From contig NZ_SSWH01000007.1 of NCBI RefSeq assembly GCF_004803505.1, positions 1 to 64,000 on the forward strand: a stretch of DNA of 64,000 nt. The letters are read 5' to 3'. Position 1 is the stretch's first letter. Every line of letters begins with the position of its first letter. The stretch comes from Arthrobacter echini (GTDB taxonomy: Bacteria > Actinomycetota > Actinomycetes > Actinomycetales > Micrococcaceae). The notes below the pieces were generated by a model. It searched no databases. It saw nothing but the letters and a program-made list of their open reading frames with translations, and had not been told where the DNA came from. Below, in pieces: positions 1 through 8,643 of the stretch. The position numbers and the translations under genes were made by a program.

Positions 1-1626
1 GGTACGCCGAGAGATCAGATCATCGGTGCCATTACCGTTGAAATCCCCGGCATTGACGACCATCAACGACCTGTCAAGCACCACAGGAACCGGCTTCGGA
101 ACCACAGGAGGCTTCGGAACCACAGGAGGCTTCGGCACAACCGCCGTCGTCACCTTCGGAGTCACGGTGACTGTGGCACCTGCCGAGGTCACGGAGTCGA
201 TCCGGACCTTGGTCCCCGCGTGAGTAGTGAAGGTCTGACCCTGCTGCCAGGTGAGCGAGGTGTTCCCCCACCCGGAGATCCGGGAGTTGGGCGTCAGCGC
301 TACCGAGGCGTTGTCGTCCCATCCGAGGATGTCCTTCTTGGTGATCTTCACGCCCCGGTTGCCGCCGACCGCCGTCGGGCCGTCATAGCCGACCGGGAGC
401 CGCGCCTCGAGATAGTAGACGTCCTTGCTGACCGGATCGGTGAACTTGGCGGCGCGTCCTGCTGCGGTTCCCGCCCACGCCTTGAGATCGACCCGCGTCG
501 ACGCGGACGGCGTGCCGAGATTCCGGATCTCCTTCCCGTTGCCGAAGCCGCCGTATTCCCACATGAAGGCGTTGATGCGCGGTGAGCTCACCTGGGCGTA
601 CCCCATCAGGTCGGAGGTGTCGCTGTACTCCGCCGAGTAGCACTCCTTGTCCGTCCAGGTACCTCCGGCCTGCGGCACATCCGAGCGTCCGTTGCTGCAG
701 GCGAGCGAATTCGCGTGATGCAGTCCGAGGACGTGGCCGAACTCGTGGGTGACCACGTTGTTGGTCAGCGCGGAAGGGTACGGCATGATGACGCGGCCGC
801 TCGTGGCGCCGTCGGTGAAGCCGCCGCCGAGGATTCCCCAGGAGCCGTTGTAGTTCAGTTCTGCGTGGGGGACGAAGATGATCAGCGCTTCGTAGGGGCG
901 GTACTGCCACTTCAGCTCGTCCGAGACAGTTTTCATGATGGTGCCGTAGGAGTCCGTGATCTTTGCTGCGGACTTGTGCCGGAACTCGTTCACCTTCGAG
1001 AGGGACAGCCGGCCGGCTGAGGAGGAGTTCCAGTACTGGCTGGCGCTCACAATGGAGTTGCGCGCCGCCGTCATGTTGATCGCATCGGTATCGGCAACCG
1101 TCTTCCCCGACAGTTGCACACTGACCAGTGTGACCTTGAACGTACCCGTTCGAGGCGCGAGCGCCGCTGTTCCTCCGCTTCCGTCAGGGCTCGACGGCGC
1201 TGCCGACGTCTTCGCGGGGGCGTCCACGTAGTGTTCGCCGTAGCGGGCATTGGAGTCGGGATCGTCGAGTGGGTTCCAGTCCAGATCCGGGACGAAGGAG
1301 GTGATCTCTTCCGCTGCAGGCTTGGGCTCGGCGGACTCTTTCGGTGCGGCTTGCGTCGGCACTGTTTGGGCCGGCACTGTTTGGGTCGGCGCCGTTCGGG
1401 TCGGCTGCGCCTCCGGCGTCGTCGGAACGTCCCCCGTGGCAGGTGCCGGCTGCGCCGGGTCGGCGGGGCCGGAAGGAGCGGGGGCGACCGGCGGTGCGGT
1501 CGGCGTCGCCGTCGTGGGTGAGGGAGTCGGGGTTGCATCGAGTGCTACTGCGGGGACCGCACTGCCTATGAGACCGAAGGACAGTAGAGCGGCGCACAGA
1601 AGCCGGGCAGGGGAGGGCAAGGTCAC
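1..1626 (-). CDS. Secreted metzincin-type zinc metalloprotease, C-terminus cut by window edge
   Basis: The reading frame is open from a GTG at 1626 to the window edge (542 codons seen). A GGAG ribosome-binding site sits about 7 nt upstream of the GTG. Residues 1-29 look like a Sec signal peptide. Residues 30-110 are a Thr/Pro/Ala-rich linker. The catalytic zinc motif HEFGHVLGLHH is at residues 294-304 and a Met-turn-like DLMGYA at 339-344, which together define the metzincin/gluzincin-like HExxHxxGxxH class. After the protease domain comes a short Val-Pro-Lys-Pro repeat linker near residues 500-518. The visible end (about 520-542, with GDFNGNGTDDLI) looks like the first blade of an FG-GAP/VCBS repeat domain. 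It is therefore probably an exported protease with a C-terminal binding domain that lies outside the window. The substrate is unknown. Confidence 0.85.
   Translation of the reverse strand, partial: MTLPSPARLLCAALLSFGLIGSAVPAVALDATPTPSPTTATPTAPPVAPAPSGPADPAQPAPATGDVPTTPEAQPTRTAPTQTVPAQTVPTQAAPKESAEPKPAAEEITSFVPDLDWNPLDDPDSNARYGEHYVDAPAKTSAAPSSPDGSGGTAALAPRTGTFKVTLVSVQLSGKTVADTDAINMTAARNSIVSASQYWNSSSAGRLSLSKVNEFRHKSAAKITDSYGTIMKTVSDELKWQYRPYEALIIFVPHAELNYNGSWGILGGGFTDGATSGRVIMPYPSALTNNVVTHEFGHVLGLHHANSLACSNGRSDVPQAGGTWTDKECYSAEYSDTSDLMGYAQVSSPRINAFMWEYGGFGNGKEIRNLGTPSASTRVDLKAWAGTAAGRAAKFTDPVSKDVYYLEARLPVGYDGPTAVGGNRGVKITKKDILGWDDNASVALTPNSRISGWGNTSLTWQQGQTFTTHAGTKVRIDSVTSAGATVTVTPKVTTAVVPKPPVVPKPPVVPKPVPVVLDRSLMVVNAGDFNGNGTDDLISRRT
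80..140. repeat. 18-bp tandem repeat coding for the Pro-Lys linker of the metalloprotease
   Basis: The unit GGCTTCGGAACCACAGGA occurs at 92-109 and 110-127 with partial copies on both sides. It codes on the minus strand for repeated VVPKPP. The repeat keeps the reading frame, so copy-number change would only lengthen or shorten the linker. Confidence 0.85.
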
Positions 1627-1926
1627 GGGTTTCTCCAGCAGAATCCGGGCGTCAGCCAGCTAATGAATCCCGTGCAGACTACATATCCGATATCTCCATA
1701 ACGAGAGTTTCGTAAGAGAGACAGGAATGCTGGGTTAAACCTGCGAGTAACCGGCGACTCCCTTTGCGTGTCGCCCCTGTGGAGGACTACTTCGCGTCCG
1801 GAACGGTACTACTCACATATTCCGGTTTCCCTTCTCGGGCAGGACTGCTTTCAGTAGGGTGAAATCCGGTGTGAACCGCAGTGGTTCCGCTGGTACGCCG
1901 ACGAGGGTGTCGGGCACGCGGGAGTA
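1627..1926. other. Intergenic region between divergent protease and tad operon
   Basis: No coding frame here has a credible start or family match. The region must hold the divergent promoters of the protease gene (minus) and tadA (plus). It is noticeably more AT-rich around 1660-1740 than the flanking genes. I did not find a clear terminator or riboswitch fold. Confidence 0.5.
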
Positions 1927-3156
1927 GTGATGGACGCAGTGCGCATGATCGAGGACGAGGTGCGGGAACTGATCCGCAGGCGCGGACTTGACCCTGCCCT
2001 GCAGGCTGCCGAGGTGCAGTTGCTCGTGAGCGACGTGGTGGCGGACTACGAGGACCGCTCGGTCCTCGGCGTGCTGCCGCCGATCGGCAGACTCGACACG
2101 GCGCGCAAGCAGATCTACGACGCGGTCGCCGGGTTCGGTGCGCTGCAGCCACTGCTGGACGACCCCTCCATCGAGGAGATCTGGATCAACGCCCCGTCCC
2201 AGGTCTATGTTGCACGCGATGGGGAGTCCGAGTTGACCGCGCTCTCCTTCAGCGATCAGCAGGTACGCGATCTGGTGGAGAAGATGCTGAAATCCTCGGG
2301 GCGTCGTCTCGATGTCTCCTCGCCTTTCGTCGACGCCTCTCTTCCGGACGGGTCCAGACTGCATGTGGTCATCCCCGAGGTCACCCGGAAGCACTGGTCC
2401 GTCAATATCAGGAAGTTCATCGCTCGTGCCTCGAGACTGGAACACCTCGTCGAGCTCGGTACCCTGTCTCCGCAGGCGGCGCGATTCCTCGGGGTCGCTG
2501 TTGCCAGTGGGCTCAACATCCTGGTGTCCGGCGCCACGCAGGCGGGCAAGACGACCATGCTCAATTGCCTCGGAGCGGCGATAGGCCCGAGGGAACGCGT
2601 CATCACGGTGGAGGAGATCTTCGAGCTGCAACTGCCGCTGCGCGACGTCGTGGGGCTCCAGTGTCGGCAGCCGAACCTCGAGGGACACGGCGAGATCCCG
2701 TTGCGGCGACTCGTCAAGGAGGCCCTGCGGATGCGCCCCGATCGTCTGATCGTCGGGGAGGTACGCGAGGCGGAGACCCTCGACATGCTGATCGCACTGA
2801 ACAGCGGCCTACCGGGGATGTGCAGTGTCCACGCCAACAGTGCGCACGATGCGATCACGAAGATCTGCACCTTGCCCCTGCTCGCCGGCGACAACATCTC
2901 GAGCGGCTTCGTCGTACCGACAGTGGCATCCTGCATTGATCTCGTGGTGCACTGCGCCCGGCTGCCCGGTGGCCAGCGCCGGGTCATGGAGATCATGGCA
3001 CTCGGTCGGCGCGTGGAGAACGGCGTGATCGAGTCCTCGGACGTCTTCAGTCGCAGGGACGGCGCGCTGCAGCTCGCAGCCAGCGCAATGCCCGCCGAGG
3101 ACAAGTTCGCCGCAGCCGGCGTCGACATCGCTTCCCTGTTGGGCGCGGGCGCATGA
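1927..3156 (+). CDS. tadA: TadA/CpaF-family pilus assembly ATPase
   Basis: A 409-residue secretion ATPase of the VirB11/CpaF/TadA group, which powers assembly of Flp-type (type IVc) pili from the cytoplasmic face of the membrane. The Walker A motif GATQAGKTT is at residues 202-210. A Walker B-like RLIVGEVR is at 273-280, followed by the His-box region around VHAN (301-304). GTG at 1927 is directly followed by an in-frame ATG at 1930; either may be used. It is the first gene of a compact operon, and its end overlaps tadB by 4 nt. The CpaE/Ssd-like ATPase gene that often precedes tadA in actinobacteria is absent; a protease gene lies upstream on the other strand. Confidence 0.93.
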   Translation: MMDAVRMIEDEVRELIRRRGLDPALQAAEVQLLVSDVVADYEDRSVLGVLPPIGRLDTARKQIYDAVAGFGALQPLLDDPSIEEIWINAPSQVYVARDGESELTALSFSDQQVRDLVEKMLKSSGRRLDVSSPFVDASLPDGSRLHVVIPEVTRKHWSVNIRKFIARASRLEHLVELGTLSPQAARFLGVAVASGLNILVSGATQAGKTTMLNCLGAAIGPRERVITVEEIFELQLPLRDVVGLQCRQPNLEGHGEIPLRRLVKEALRMRPDRLIVGEVREAETLDMLIALNSGLPGMCSVHANSAHDAITKICTLPLLAGDNISSGFVVPTVASCIDLVVHCARLPGGQRRVMEIMALGRRVENGVIESSDVFSRRDGALQLAASAMPAEDKFAAAGVDIASLLGAGA

Positions 3157-4010
3157 GTACCGCACTGGGGGTCCTGCTCGGAATGGGCCTGGTGCTCATC
3201 TGGTGGTCGTTCTGGGAGCGTTCGAGTAGTCAGCGCGTCCGAAGGGCTCGACGCGCGCCCATCGCAGAGCTTCTGCTGCGTGCCGGGGTGGAGCGGGTCT
3301 CGCCGAGCGGGCTGCTCGCCTCCTGTGCGGCTGTGGGCGTCCTGGTCCTGCTGCTCGGTTTCGTCCTGACCGGATCAGCGCCCATCGCCCTGTGCTTCGG
3401 GCTCTTCGGCGCTCTCCTGCCCCTCTCGATCGTCAGATGGCGTGCTGCGCGACGCACGGCCTCGCTGCGCGAGCTGTGGCCGGAGGTCGTGGACCACCTC
3501 CGCTCAGCCATCCGCGCAGGGCTCTCGCTTCCGGAGGCACTCATCCAACTCGGGGAGAAGGGGCCGGTGGAGCTGCGACCCGCCTTCCAGGGGTTCGGTT
3601 CCGATTACAGGGCCGGCGGCCGCTTCGACGACGCACTCGGTCAGCTGAAGGAGCGTCTCGCAGATCCTGTGGCCGACCGCATCGTCGAAGCGCTCCGCCT
3701 CACGAGGGAAGTCGGTGGCTCGGACCTCGGGCGCCTGCTCGGCACTCTGTCGGAGTTCCTGCGCGACGCGGCCCGCACCCGCAGTGAGCTCGAGGCGCGG
3801 CAGTCGTGGACCGTCAACGCCGCCCGGCTGGCGGTCGCCGCTCCCTGGTTCGTGCTCCTGCTGCTCTCCACACGACCCGAAGCCGTCCGCGCGTACAACA
3901 CGGCCGGCGGCGTGGCCGTGCTCCTGGGCGGACTGCTCATCTCGGTACTCTGCTATCGCGTCATGCTGCGCGTGGGAGCGCTGCCCGAGGACCAGCGGGT
4001 TCTGCGATGA
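3153..4010 (+). CDS. tadB: TadB-like pilus assembly inner-membrane protein
   Basis: A 285-residue type II secretion F-domain (GspF/TadB) protein. Hydrophobic segments occur near residues 1-20, 50-95 and 225-270. The conserved cytoplasmic domain around residues 105-215 contains the family pattern of an amphipathic helix followed by LREVGGSDLGRLL. It forms the membrane platform with TadC and the TadA ATPase. It starts inside the tadA stop region and its end overlaps tadC by 4 nt, so the three are translationally coupled. Confidence 0.88.
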   Translation: MSTALGVLLGMGLVLIWWSFWERSSSQRVRRARRAPIAELLLRAGVERVSPSGLLASCAAVGVLVLLLGFVLTGSAPIALCFGLFGALLPLSIVRWRAARRTASLRELWPEVVDHLRSAIRAGLSLPEALIQLGEKGPVELRPAFQGFGSDYRAGGRFDDALGQLKERLADPVADRIVEALRLTREVGGSDLGRLLGTLSEFLRDAARTRSELEARQSWTVNAARLAVAAPWFVLLLLSTRPEAVRAYNTAGGVAVLLGGLLISVLCYRVMLRVGALPEDQRVLR

Positions 4011-4948
4011 GCCCCGTCCTGGCACTCGCGGCCCTCTGCGGGGTCGTTCTCGGATCAGGCCTGTGGATCGCCGTCGTGCGCCTGCCGATGATGCGATCGA
4101 CATCCCTGACAACGCGCGTCTCACCGCAGCTTCGCGCCGTGGACGTGAGATCCCGGCTCCTGGCGGATAGTCCGGCGAATGTCACGCCGTTCGGGCCCCT
4201 GGAGCGCATCATCCGTCCGGTCCTCACGGACGCCGTCGCTTGGTCCCACCGCTTCAACCCGGCAACCGCAGCGCTCACCCGTCGGCTGGCACAGGCCGGG
4301 AGGAACCAGTCGACGACGGACTTCAGGGCACAGCAACTGCTCTGGGCCGCAGCAGCACTGGCGACCTCGACGCTCATCATGCTCCTCCTCGCAGCCTCGG
4401 GATCCGTCAGCGTTCCTTTCGCGGTCGTGATCATCGTCGTGTGTGCCGTCCTGGGCTTCGTGGGGAGGGACTATGTCCTCTCCGTGGACATCAAGCGGCG
4501 CGAGGCCCGCATGCTGGCACAATTTCCCAGCCTGGCGGAGCTTATGGCCCTGGCCGTGTCGGCGGGGGAGAGCACGACGGGGGCGCTCGAGCGGATCAGC
4601 AGAACGGCGAAGGGCGAACTCGCCGAGGAGTTCGTCCTGGTGCTGGCAGCCACCCGGGCGGGCACGCCCCTGGCGGAGGCTCTGCAGCACTTCTCCCACC
4701 GGACACGTCTGGCCCCGCTGGCACGGTTCGTCGACGGCATCACGGTCGCCGTGCAGCGAGGGACGCCCCTTGCGGATGTTCTCCGCGCCCAGGCGCAGGA
4801 CGTGCGTGATCTCGCCAAGCGCGAGCTGATGGAATCCGCAGGGAAGAAGGAGATCGCCATGATGGTCCCACTGGTCTTCGGAGTGCTTCCCCTCACTGTT
4901 CTCTTCGCCGTGTACCCGGGTATCGCGCTGATCAATCTCGGTTTCTGA
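4007..4948 (+). CDS. tadC: TadC-like pilus assembly inner-membrane protein
   Basis: 313 residues from an ATG at 4007 that overlaps the tadB stop; a longer frame upstream exists but only shadows tadB. It is a second GspF/T2SF-domain protein, with an N-terminal membrane helix, a paired hydrophobic block near residues 110-150, the F-domain (about 170-275), and a final hydrophobic helix. TadB and TadC are thought to form the membrane platform for Flp pilus extrusion. Position directly after tadB supports the call. Confidence 0.88.
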   Translation: MSPVLALAALCGVVLGSGLWIAVVRLPMMRSTSLTTRVSPQLRAVDVRSRLLADSPANVTPFGPLERIIRPVLTDAVAWSHRFNPATAALTRRLAQAGRNQSTTDFRAQQLLWAAAALATSTLIMLLLAASGSVSVPFAVVIIVVCAVLGFVGRDYVLSVDIKRREARMLAQFPSLAELMALAVSAGESTTGALERISRTAKGELAEEFVLVLAATRAGTPLAEALQHFSHRTRLAPLARFVDGITVAVQRGTPLADVLRAQAQDVRDLAKRELMESAGKKEIAMMVPLVFGVLPLTVLFAVYPGIALINLGF

Positions 4949-5004
4949 TGTACACCTGCCACCTACCCACACCGACAACCGATCCGACACCAGGGGGTAC
5001 CCTC

Positions 5005-5250
5005 ATGAGAATACTGACCACCACCACTCGTAGCAGTCTGATGCTCCTGACAGCTGTGACCTCGGTCCTGGGCCGGCTGAGCGCCCTGACGGGCCCACAG
5101 CGAGGGACGGACGATCCCGAGCGTGGAGATGTGCCCGGCTGGGTGATGATCACGCTCATGTCCGCGGTACTCGTGGCCGCACTCCTGGCCATTGCCGGTC
5201 CGGCACTGGAGGGACTGTTCAATCAGGCGATCGACCAGGTCTCGCCCTAG
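5005..5250 (+). CDS. Small Flp-like pilin or pilin-associated peptide
   Basis: 81 residues. An ATG at 5005 has a GGGGG-type ribosome-binding site about 6 nt upstream and is preferred over the ATG at 4948. After a polar N-terminus, residues about 36-44 read ERGDVPGWV, followed by one membrane helix and a short C-terminus ending in AIDQVSP. The layout of a short leader, a Gly-containing cleavage zone and a single helix fits the small Flp-type pilins usually found at this operon position. The classical Flp motif (G then E, with a paired Glu-Tyr) is not intact, so the mature pilin role is inferred mainly from position. Confidence 0.65.
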   Translation: MRILTTTTRSSLMLLTAVTSVLGRLSALTGPQRGTDDPERGDVPGWVMITLMSAVLVAALLAIAGPALEGLFNQAIDQVSP

Positions 5251-5251
5251 C

Positions 5252-5671
5252 GTGGTCCGGCTCAGGCGGGCGGTGTCAGGGGGGCCGGACGAGCGCTCCG
5301 GGGACGCCGAGCGCGGCGCTGCCGTGGTCGACTTCGCCCTCGTCGGTGGGCTGCTGACGGTCATCTTCATCGCCGTCATCCAGCTGACCCTCGTCCTGCA
5401 CGTGCGGAACACCCTCATCGACGCAGCCGCATCGGGAGCCCGCTACGGCACCCTGGCGGATCGCGATCCGGAGGACGCGATCGGCCGCGCCCGGGAACTC
5501 ATCGAAGGCTCACTCGCCGACTCCTACGGCTCCGACGTCTCGGTGGGTGAGAGTACGGTCGCCGGTGTCAGAACCCTCGAAGTGGTGGTTCGTGCTCCGC
5601 TACCCGTCATCGGTCTGATCGGCCCCGCCGGGCTGCTGGAGGTCCGCGGTCATGCCGCGTTGGCATCCTGA
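5252..5671 (+). CDS. TadE-like minor pilin
   Basis: 139 residues from a GTG at 5252, right after the stop of the small pilin-like gene; a TTG at 5192 in the same frame would overlap that gene. Residues 20-31, ERGAAVVDFALV, followed by a hydrophobic helix match the TadE-like prepilin start (G-xxx-V-E/D-F). The remaining soluble part resembles TadE pseudopilins, which contribute to initiation or stability of Flp pili. It overlaps the next gene by 20 nt. Confidence 0.75.
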   Translation: MVRLRRAVSGGPDERSGDAERGAAVVDFALVGGLLTVIFIAVIQLTLVLHVRNTLIDAAASGARYGTLADRDPEDAIGRARELIEGSLADSYGSDVSVGESTVAGVRTLEVVVRAPLPVIGLIGPAGLLEVRGHAALAS

Positions 5672-6218
5672 GCGGACGCTGCTCCTCGGCGCGCTCGCGA
5701 GGCCGCATGTGCGGACACACGCACGAACACGCGCGCGGACGATCGCCCGGTCGGCGGGTCCGGGTCCATCGACGATCGGATCCCGCGCCGGCAGACACGA
5801 AGCAGACGACCGCGAGCGGGGCAGTGCCGTCGTGGAGTTCGTGTTCCTCGGCGTGCTGCTCCTGATTCCTGTCGTCTACCTGGTCCTCACGGTCGCCCAG
5901 CTCCAGGGCGGTTCCTTCGCCGTCGTCGGAGCTGCGGACCAGGCTGCCAAGGTCTACGTCGATGCGGCGACGCCGGCACAGGGGGAGGAACGAGCTCGGG
6001 AAGCGGTCCGTATCGCCCTGTCGGATTTCGGCTTCAGCCAGGATCAGGCTGCGATGGAGATTTCCTGCAGCGCCCAGTGCCTCGCGCCCGGTTCCCTCGT
6101 GAGCGTCGTCGTCCGGCTGGAGGTCCCGTTGCCCCTCATGCCCGCCACCGCCGGTTCCTCGCCGGCAGCAGCGACGGTGGACGCCGCCGCAACGCAGATC
6201 GTGGAGCGGTACGGGTGA
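5652..6218 (+). CDS. Second TadE-like minor pilin
   Basis: 188 residues. The prepilin-type motif GSAVVEF is at residues 57-63, followed by a long hydrophobic helix. The first 50 residues are Arg/His/Ala-rich and unlike a signal region. The true start may be an internal GTG (for example at 5709), which would give a more usual leader length. It overlaps the preceding tadE-like gene by 20 nt and the next gene by 4 nt. Two TadE-like genes in a row are common in actinobacterial tad loci. Confidence 0.72.
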   Translation: MPRWHPERTLLLGALARPHVRTHARTRARTIARSAGPGPSTIGSRAGRHEADDRERGSAVVEFVFLGVLLLIPVVYLVLTVAQLQGGSFAVVGAADQAAKVYVDAATPAQGEERAREAVRIALSDFGFSQDQAAMEISCSAQCLAPGSLVSVVVRLEVPLPLMPATAGSSPAAATVDAAATQIVERYG

Positions 6219-6718
6219 CGACGTCCTCGGAGCGGCAGAAGGCGACGCCTGGGACAGCTGCGCCGCCACCGCACGACGACGACGGGCAGGTGGCGGTCCT
6301 GGTCATCGGCTATCTGCTGATCTCGCTGCTCGTCGTCACGGTCGTCCTCGCGGTGACGAGCGTCTACATCGACCACAGGAAGCTGCTCTCGGTCGCCGAT
6401 GGCGCAGCGCTGGCGGCCGCGGACGACTACAGCATCGACGTCGGAGGTGGGAGCGCGGCGGGAGGTGGCACGACGGCGCCCCTGCCGGTCCTCGAGGGCG
6501 CCGGCGTGGAACGATCCACGGCGGGCTATCTCGCCTCGACCGGGGCTGCCGCCCGGTTCGACCAGCTGTCGATCGACCCGGCCACCGGTGCTCCCGACGG
6601 CCGGACCGCGAGGGTGGTCCTGAGCGCCGTCGTCCATCCCCCGATCGTCAACTTCCTCGTCCCCGACGGCATCCCGATCCTTGCCCGGGCTGACGCCCGT
6701 GCCCAGCTGGTCCGGTGA
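6215..6718 (+). CDS. TadG-like (putative Flp pilus-assembly) membrane protein
   Basis: 167 residues from a GTG that overlaps the previous stop. An acidic stretch near residues 20-24 precedes GQVAVLVIGYLLISLLVV, a single helix. It is followed by HRKLLSVADGAALAAAD, the heptad-like pattern seen at the start of TadG/Flp-assembly proteins. The rest is a small extracytoplasmic domain. It closes the tad operon; the next gene, prfB, has its own promoter-like sequence. Confidence 0.72.
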   Translation: MTTSSERQKATPGTAAPPPHDDDGQVAVLVIGYLLISLLVVTVVLAVTSVYIDHRKLLSVADGAALAAADDYSIDVGGGSAAGGGTTAPLPVLEGAGVERSTAGYLASTGAAARFDQLSIDPATGAPDGRTARVVLSAVVHPPIVNFLVPDGIPILARADARAQLVR

Positions 6719-6770
6719 GCCGCCTGCTCCTCGAGGCCCCTGTACGGCGATGACGTAGGCTGGAACCACC

Positions 6771-7892
6771 ATGGCAACCACCGATTTTCCCGCGGAGATC
6801 CGCGCCCTCCGCGCCCAGTACCAGTCCATCGAGCAGGTCTCGGATGTCGAGGGGATCCGCAAGGACATCGAGGAGCTCAGCCAGGAAGCCGGTGCTCCCG
6901 ACCTCTGGGACGACCCGGCCGCTGCGCAGAAGGTGACCTCGAAACTCTCGCACCGTCAGTCGGCACTGGAGCGGCTCGAGACCCTGGAGAGCCGGATCGA
7001 CGACCTGGAGGTCCTCGTCGAACTCGGCGAGGACGAGGCGGACGAGGACTCCCTCGCCGAGGCGGAACGGGAACTCGTCACGCTCGGCAAGGCGCTCGAC
7101 GAGCTCGAGATCGTGACGCTGCTGGCCGGCGAGTGGGACGAGCGCGAGGCCGTCGTCACCATCCGCTCGGGCGCCGGGGGAGTGGACGCCGCCGATTTCG
7201 CCGAGATGCTCCTGCGCATGTATCTCCGCTGGGCGGAACGCCACGGCTACCCCACCGCGATCCTCGACACCTCCTACGCCGAGGAGGCCGGCCTCAAGTC
7301 GGCGACGTTCGAGGTCAAGGCGCCGTACGCGTTCGGCACCCTCTCCGTGGAGGCGGGCACGCACCGACTCGTGCGGATCAGCCCCTTCGACAACCAGGGC
7401 CGTCGGCAGACCTCCTTCGCCGCCGTGGAAGTGATCCCGCTCATCGAGCAGACCGACGTCATCGAGGTGCCGGACAACGAGATCCGCGTCGACGTCTTCC
7501 GCTCCTCCGGACCCGGCGGACAGTCCGTCAACACCACCGACTCCGCCGTCAGGCTCACCCACCTGCCCACCGGCGTCGTGGTCTCCATGCAGAACGAGAA
7601 ATCGCAGATCCAGAACCGGGCCGCGGCGATGCGCGTGCTGCAGTCCAGGCTCCTGCTCCTGAAGAAGGAACAGGAGGACGCCGAGAAGAAGGCGCTCGCG
7701 GGAGACGTGAAGGCGTCCTGGGGAGACCAGATGCGCTCCTACGTGCTCAACCCCTACCAAATGGTCAAGGACCTCCGGACGAACCACGAGGTGGGCAATA
7801 CCTCGGCGGTCTTCGACGGCGAGATCGACGACTTCATCGACGCCGGCATCCGGTGGCGGACCGACAACCGCAACGACGCCGGGAACAGCTGA
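6771..7892 (+). CDS. prfB: Peptide chain release factor 2
   Basis: 373 residues. RF2 recognises UAA and UGA stop codons and releases the nascent peptide. The stop-recognition tripeptide SPF is at residues 204-206. The peptidyl-tRNA hydrolysis motif GGQ is at 249-251, within [10 protein letters not shown]. The gene is read in one continuous frame, with no internal UGA and no need for the programmed +1 frameshift known from enterobacterial prfB. A TAGGCT -10-like hexamer at 6756-6761 lies only 9 nt before the ATG, so the leader is very short. Confidence 0.97.
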   Translation: MATTDFPAEIRALRAQYQSIEQVSDVEGIRKDIEELSQEAGAPDLWDDPAAAQKVTSKLSHRQSALERLETLESRIDDLEVLVELGEDEADEDSLAEAERELVTLGKALDELEIVTLLAGEWDEREAVVTIRSGAGGVDAADFAEMLLRMYLRWAERHGYPTAILDTSYAEEAGLKSATFEVKAPYAFGTLSVEAGTHRLVRISPFDNQGRRQTSFAAVEVIPLIEQTDVIEVPDNEIRVDVFRSSGPGGQSVNTTDSAVRLTHLPTGVVVSMQNEKSQIQNRAAAMRVLQSRLLLLKKEQEDAEKKALAGDVKASWGDQMRSYVLNPYQMVKDLRTNHEVGNTSAVFDGEIDDFIDAGIRWRTDNRNDAGNS

Positions 7893-7907
7893 GCTCCGGC
7901 TTCGGCA

Positions 7908-7931
7908 CTGCCGAGCGCTGCATCTCGGCAG
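7908..7931 (+). terminator. Hairpin downstream of prfB
   Basis: CTGCCGAG at 7908-7915 pairs with CTCGGCAG at 7924-7931 across an 8-nt loop. A second small stem (GGGACG/CGTCCC, 7931-7953) follows. There is no T-run, so termination strength is uncertain. Confidence 0.5.
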
Positions 7932-8011
7932 GGACGACGCACACGAGCGTCCCACCTCCCTCCGGAGTCGGCAGGGAAGCACCCCCGAGGCGCTCCGCGT
8001 GCACCACGTCG

Positions 8012-8017
8012 TAGAAT
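8012..8017 (+). promoter_or_regulatory. -10 element of smpB
   Basis: TAGAAT at 8012-8017 is a near-consensus -10 hexamer 60 nt before the smpB start. The -35 region is weak. It suggests smpB is transcribed separately from prfB. Confidence 0.55.
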
Positions 8018-8077
8018 GGAGAGTACTGTCCTCCAGCGGTTCCCCCTCCGCAGCAGTAGTGAAGAAGGAGCTCCGCC

Positions 8078-8551
8078 GTGCCGAAGGAAAGTGGCCGGAA
8101 AGTGGTGGCCACGAATCGGAAGGCCTTCCACGACTACGCCGTGCTCGATACCTATGAGGCGGGTATAGCCCTGATGGGCACCGAGGTGAAGTCCCTGCGG
8201 GCCGGGCGTGCCTCGCTGATCGACGGCTATGCGGTCTTCTACAACGACGAGCTCTGGCTCGAGGGCATCCACATCTCCGAGTACTCACAGGGCAGTTGGA
8301 CGAACCACGCCGCACGGCGGCGGCGCAAGCTGCTGCTGCACCGCGAGGAACTCACCAAGATCTCGCAGAAGATCAAGGAATCCGGCTTCACCCTCGTTCC
8401 GCTGCAGCTCTACTTCCTCAACGGTCGGGCGAAAGTGGAGCTCGCCGTGGCGCGGGGCAAGCGCGACTACGACAAGCGCCAGACCCTCCGGGAGAAGCAG
8501 GACAACCGGGAGGCACTGCGCGCCATGCGCGAGAAGAATCTCGGTGCGTGA
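8078..8551 (+). CDS. smpB: SsrA-binding protein SmpB
   Basis: 157 residues from a GTG at 8078 with a GAAGGAG ribosome-binding site. SmpB binds tmRNA and brings it to stalled ribosomes in trans-translation. The typical core GTEVKSLRAGRASLIDGYA lies near residues 34-52. The basic C-terminal tail, rich in Lys and Arg with KRDYDKRQTLREK, occupies the mRNA channel. Its partner RNA gene, ssrA, follows 92 nt downstream. Confidence 0.97.
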   Translation: MPKESGRKVVATNRKAFHDYAVLDTYEAGIALMGTEVKSLRAGRASLIDGYAVFYNDELWLEGIHISEYSQGSWTNHAARRRRKLLLHREELTKISQKIKESGFTLVPLQLYFLNGRAKVELAVARGKRDYDKRQTLREKQDNREALRAMREKNLGA

Positions 8552-8557
8552 GGGTTC

Positions 8558-8585
8558 TTCACCACGACGCGATGTGCGCTAGAAT
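8558..8585 (+). promoter_or_regulatory. Putative ssrA promoter
   Basis: TAGAAT at 8580-8585 is a good -10 hexamer, with TTCACC at 8558-8563 as a possible -35 (16-nt spacer). The predicted start would lie about 50 nt before the mature tmRNA 5' end, leaving a leader that must be processed. Confidence 0.5.
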
Positions 8586-8643
8586 GGTACAGTCGACCTC
8601 GCGATACGCGCGGCGGCCCAGGTATCACTTGATAACTGAACAT

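Noticed and set aside
1850-1930. Cobalamin-riboswitch-like words (GAAATCCGGTG) upstream of tadA
   Set aside because: The remaining conserved boxes and the pseudoknot partners are missing, and the downstream gene has no link to B12.
6771-7000. Programmed frameshift in prfB
   Set aside because: The gene is open in a single frame with no early in-frame UGA, so no frameshift is needed.
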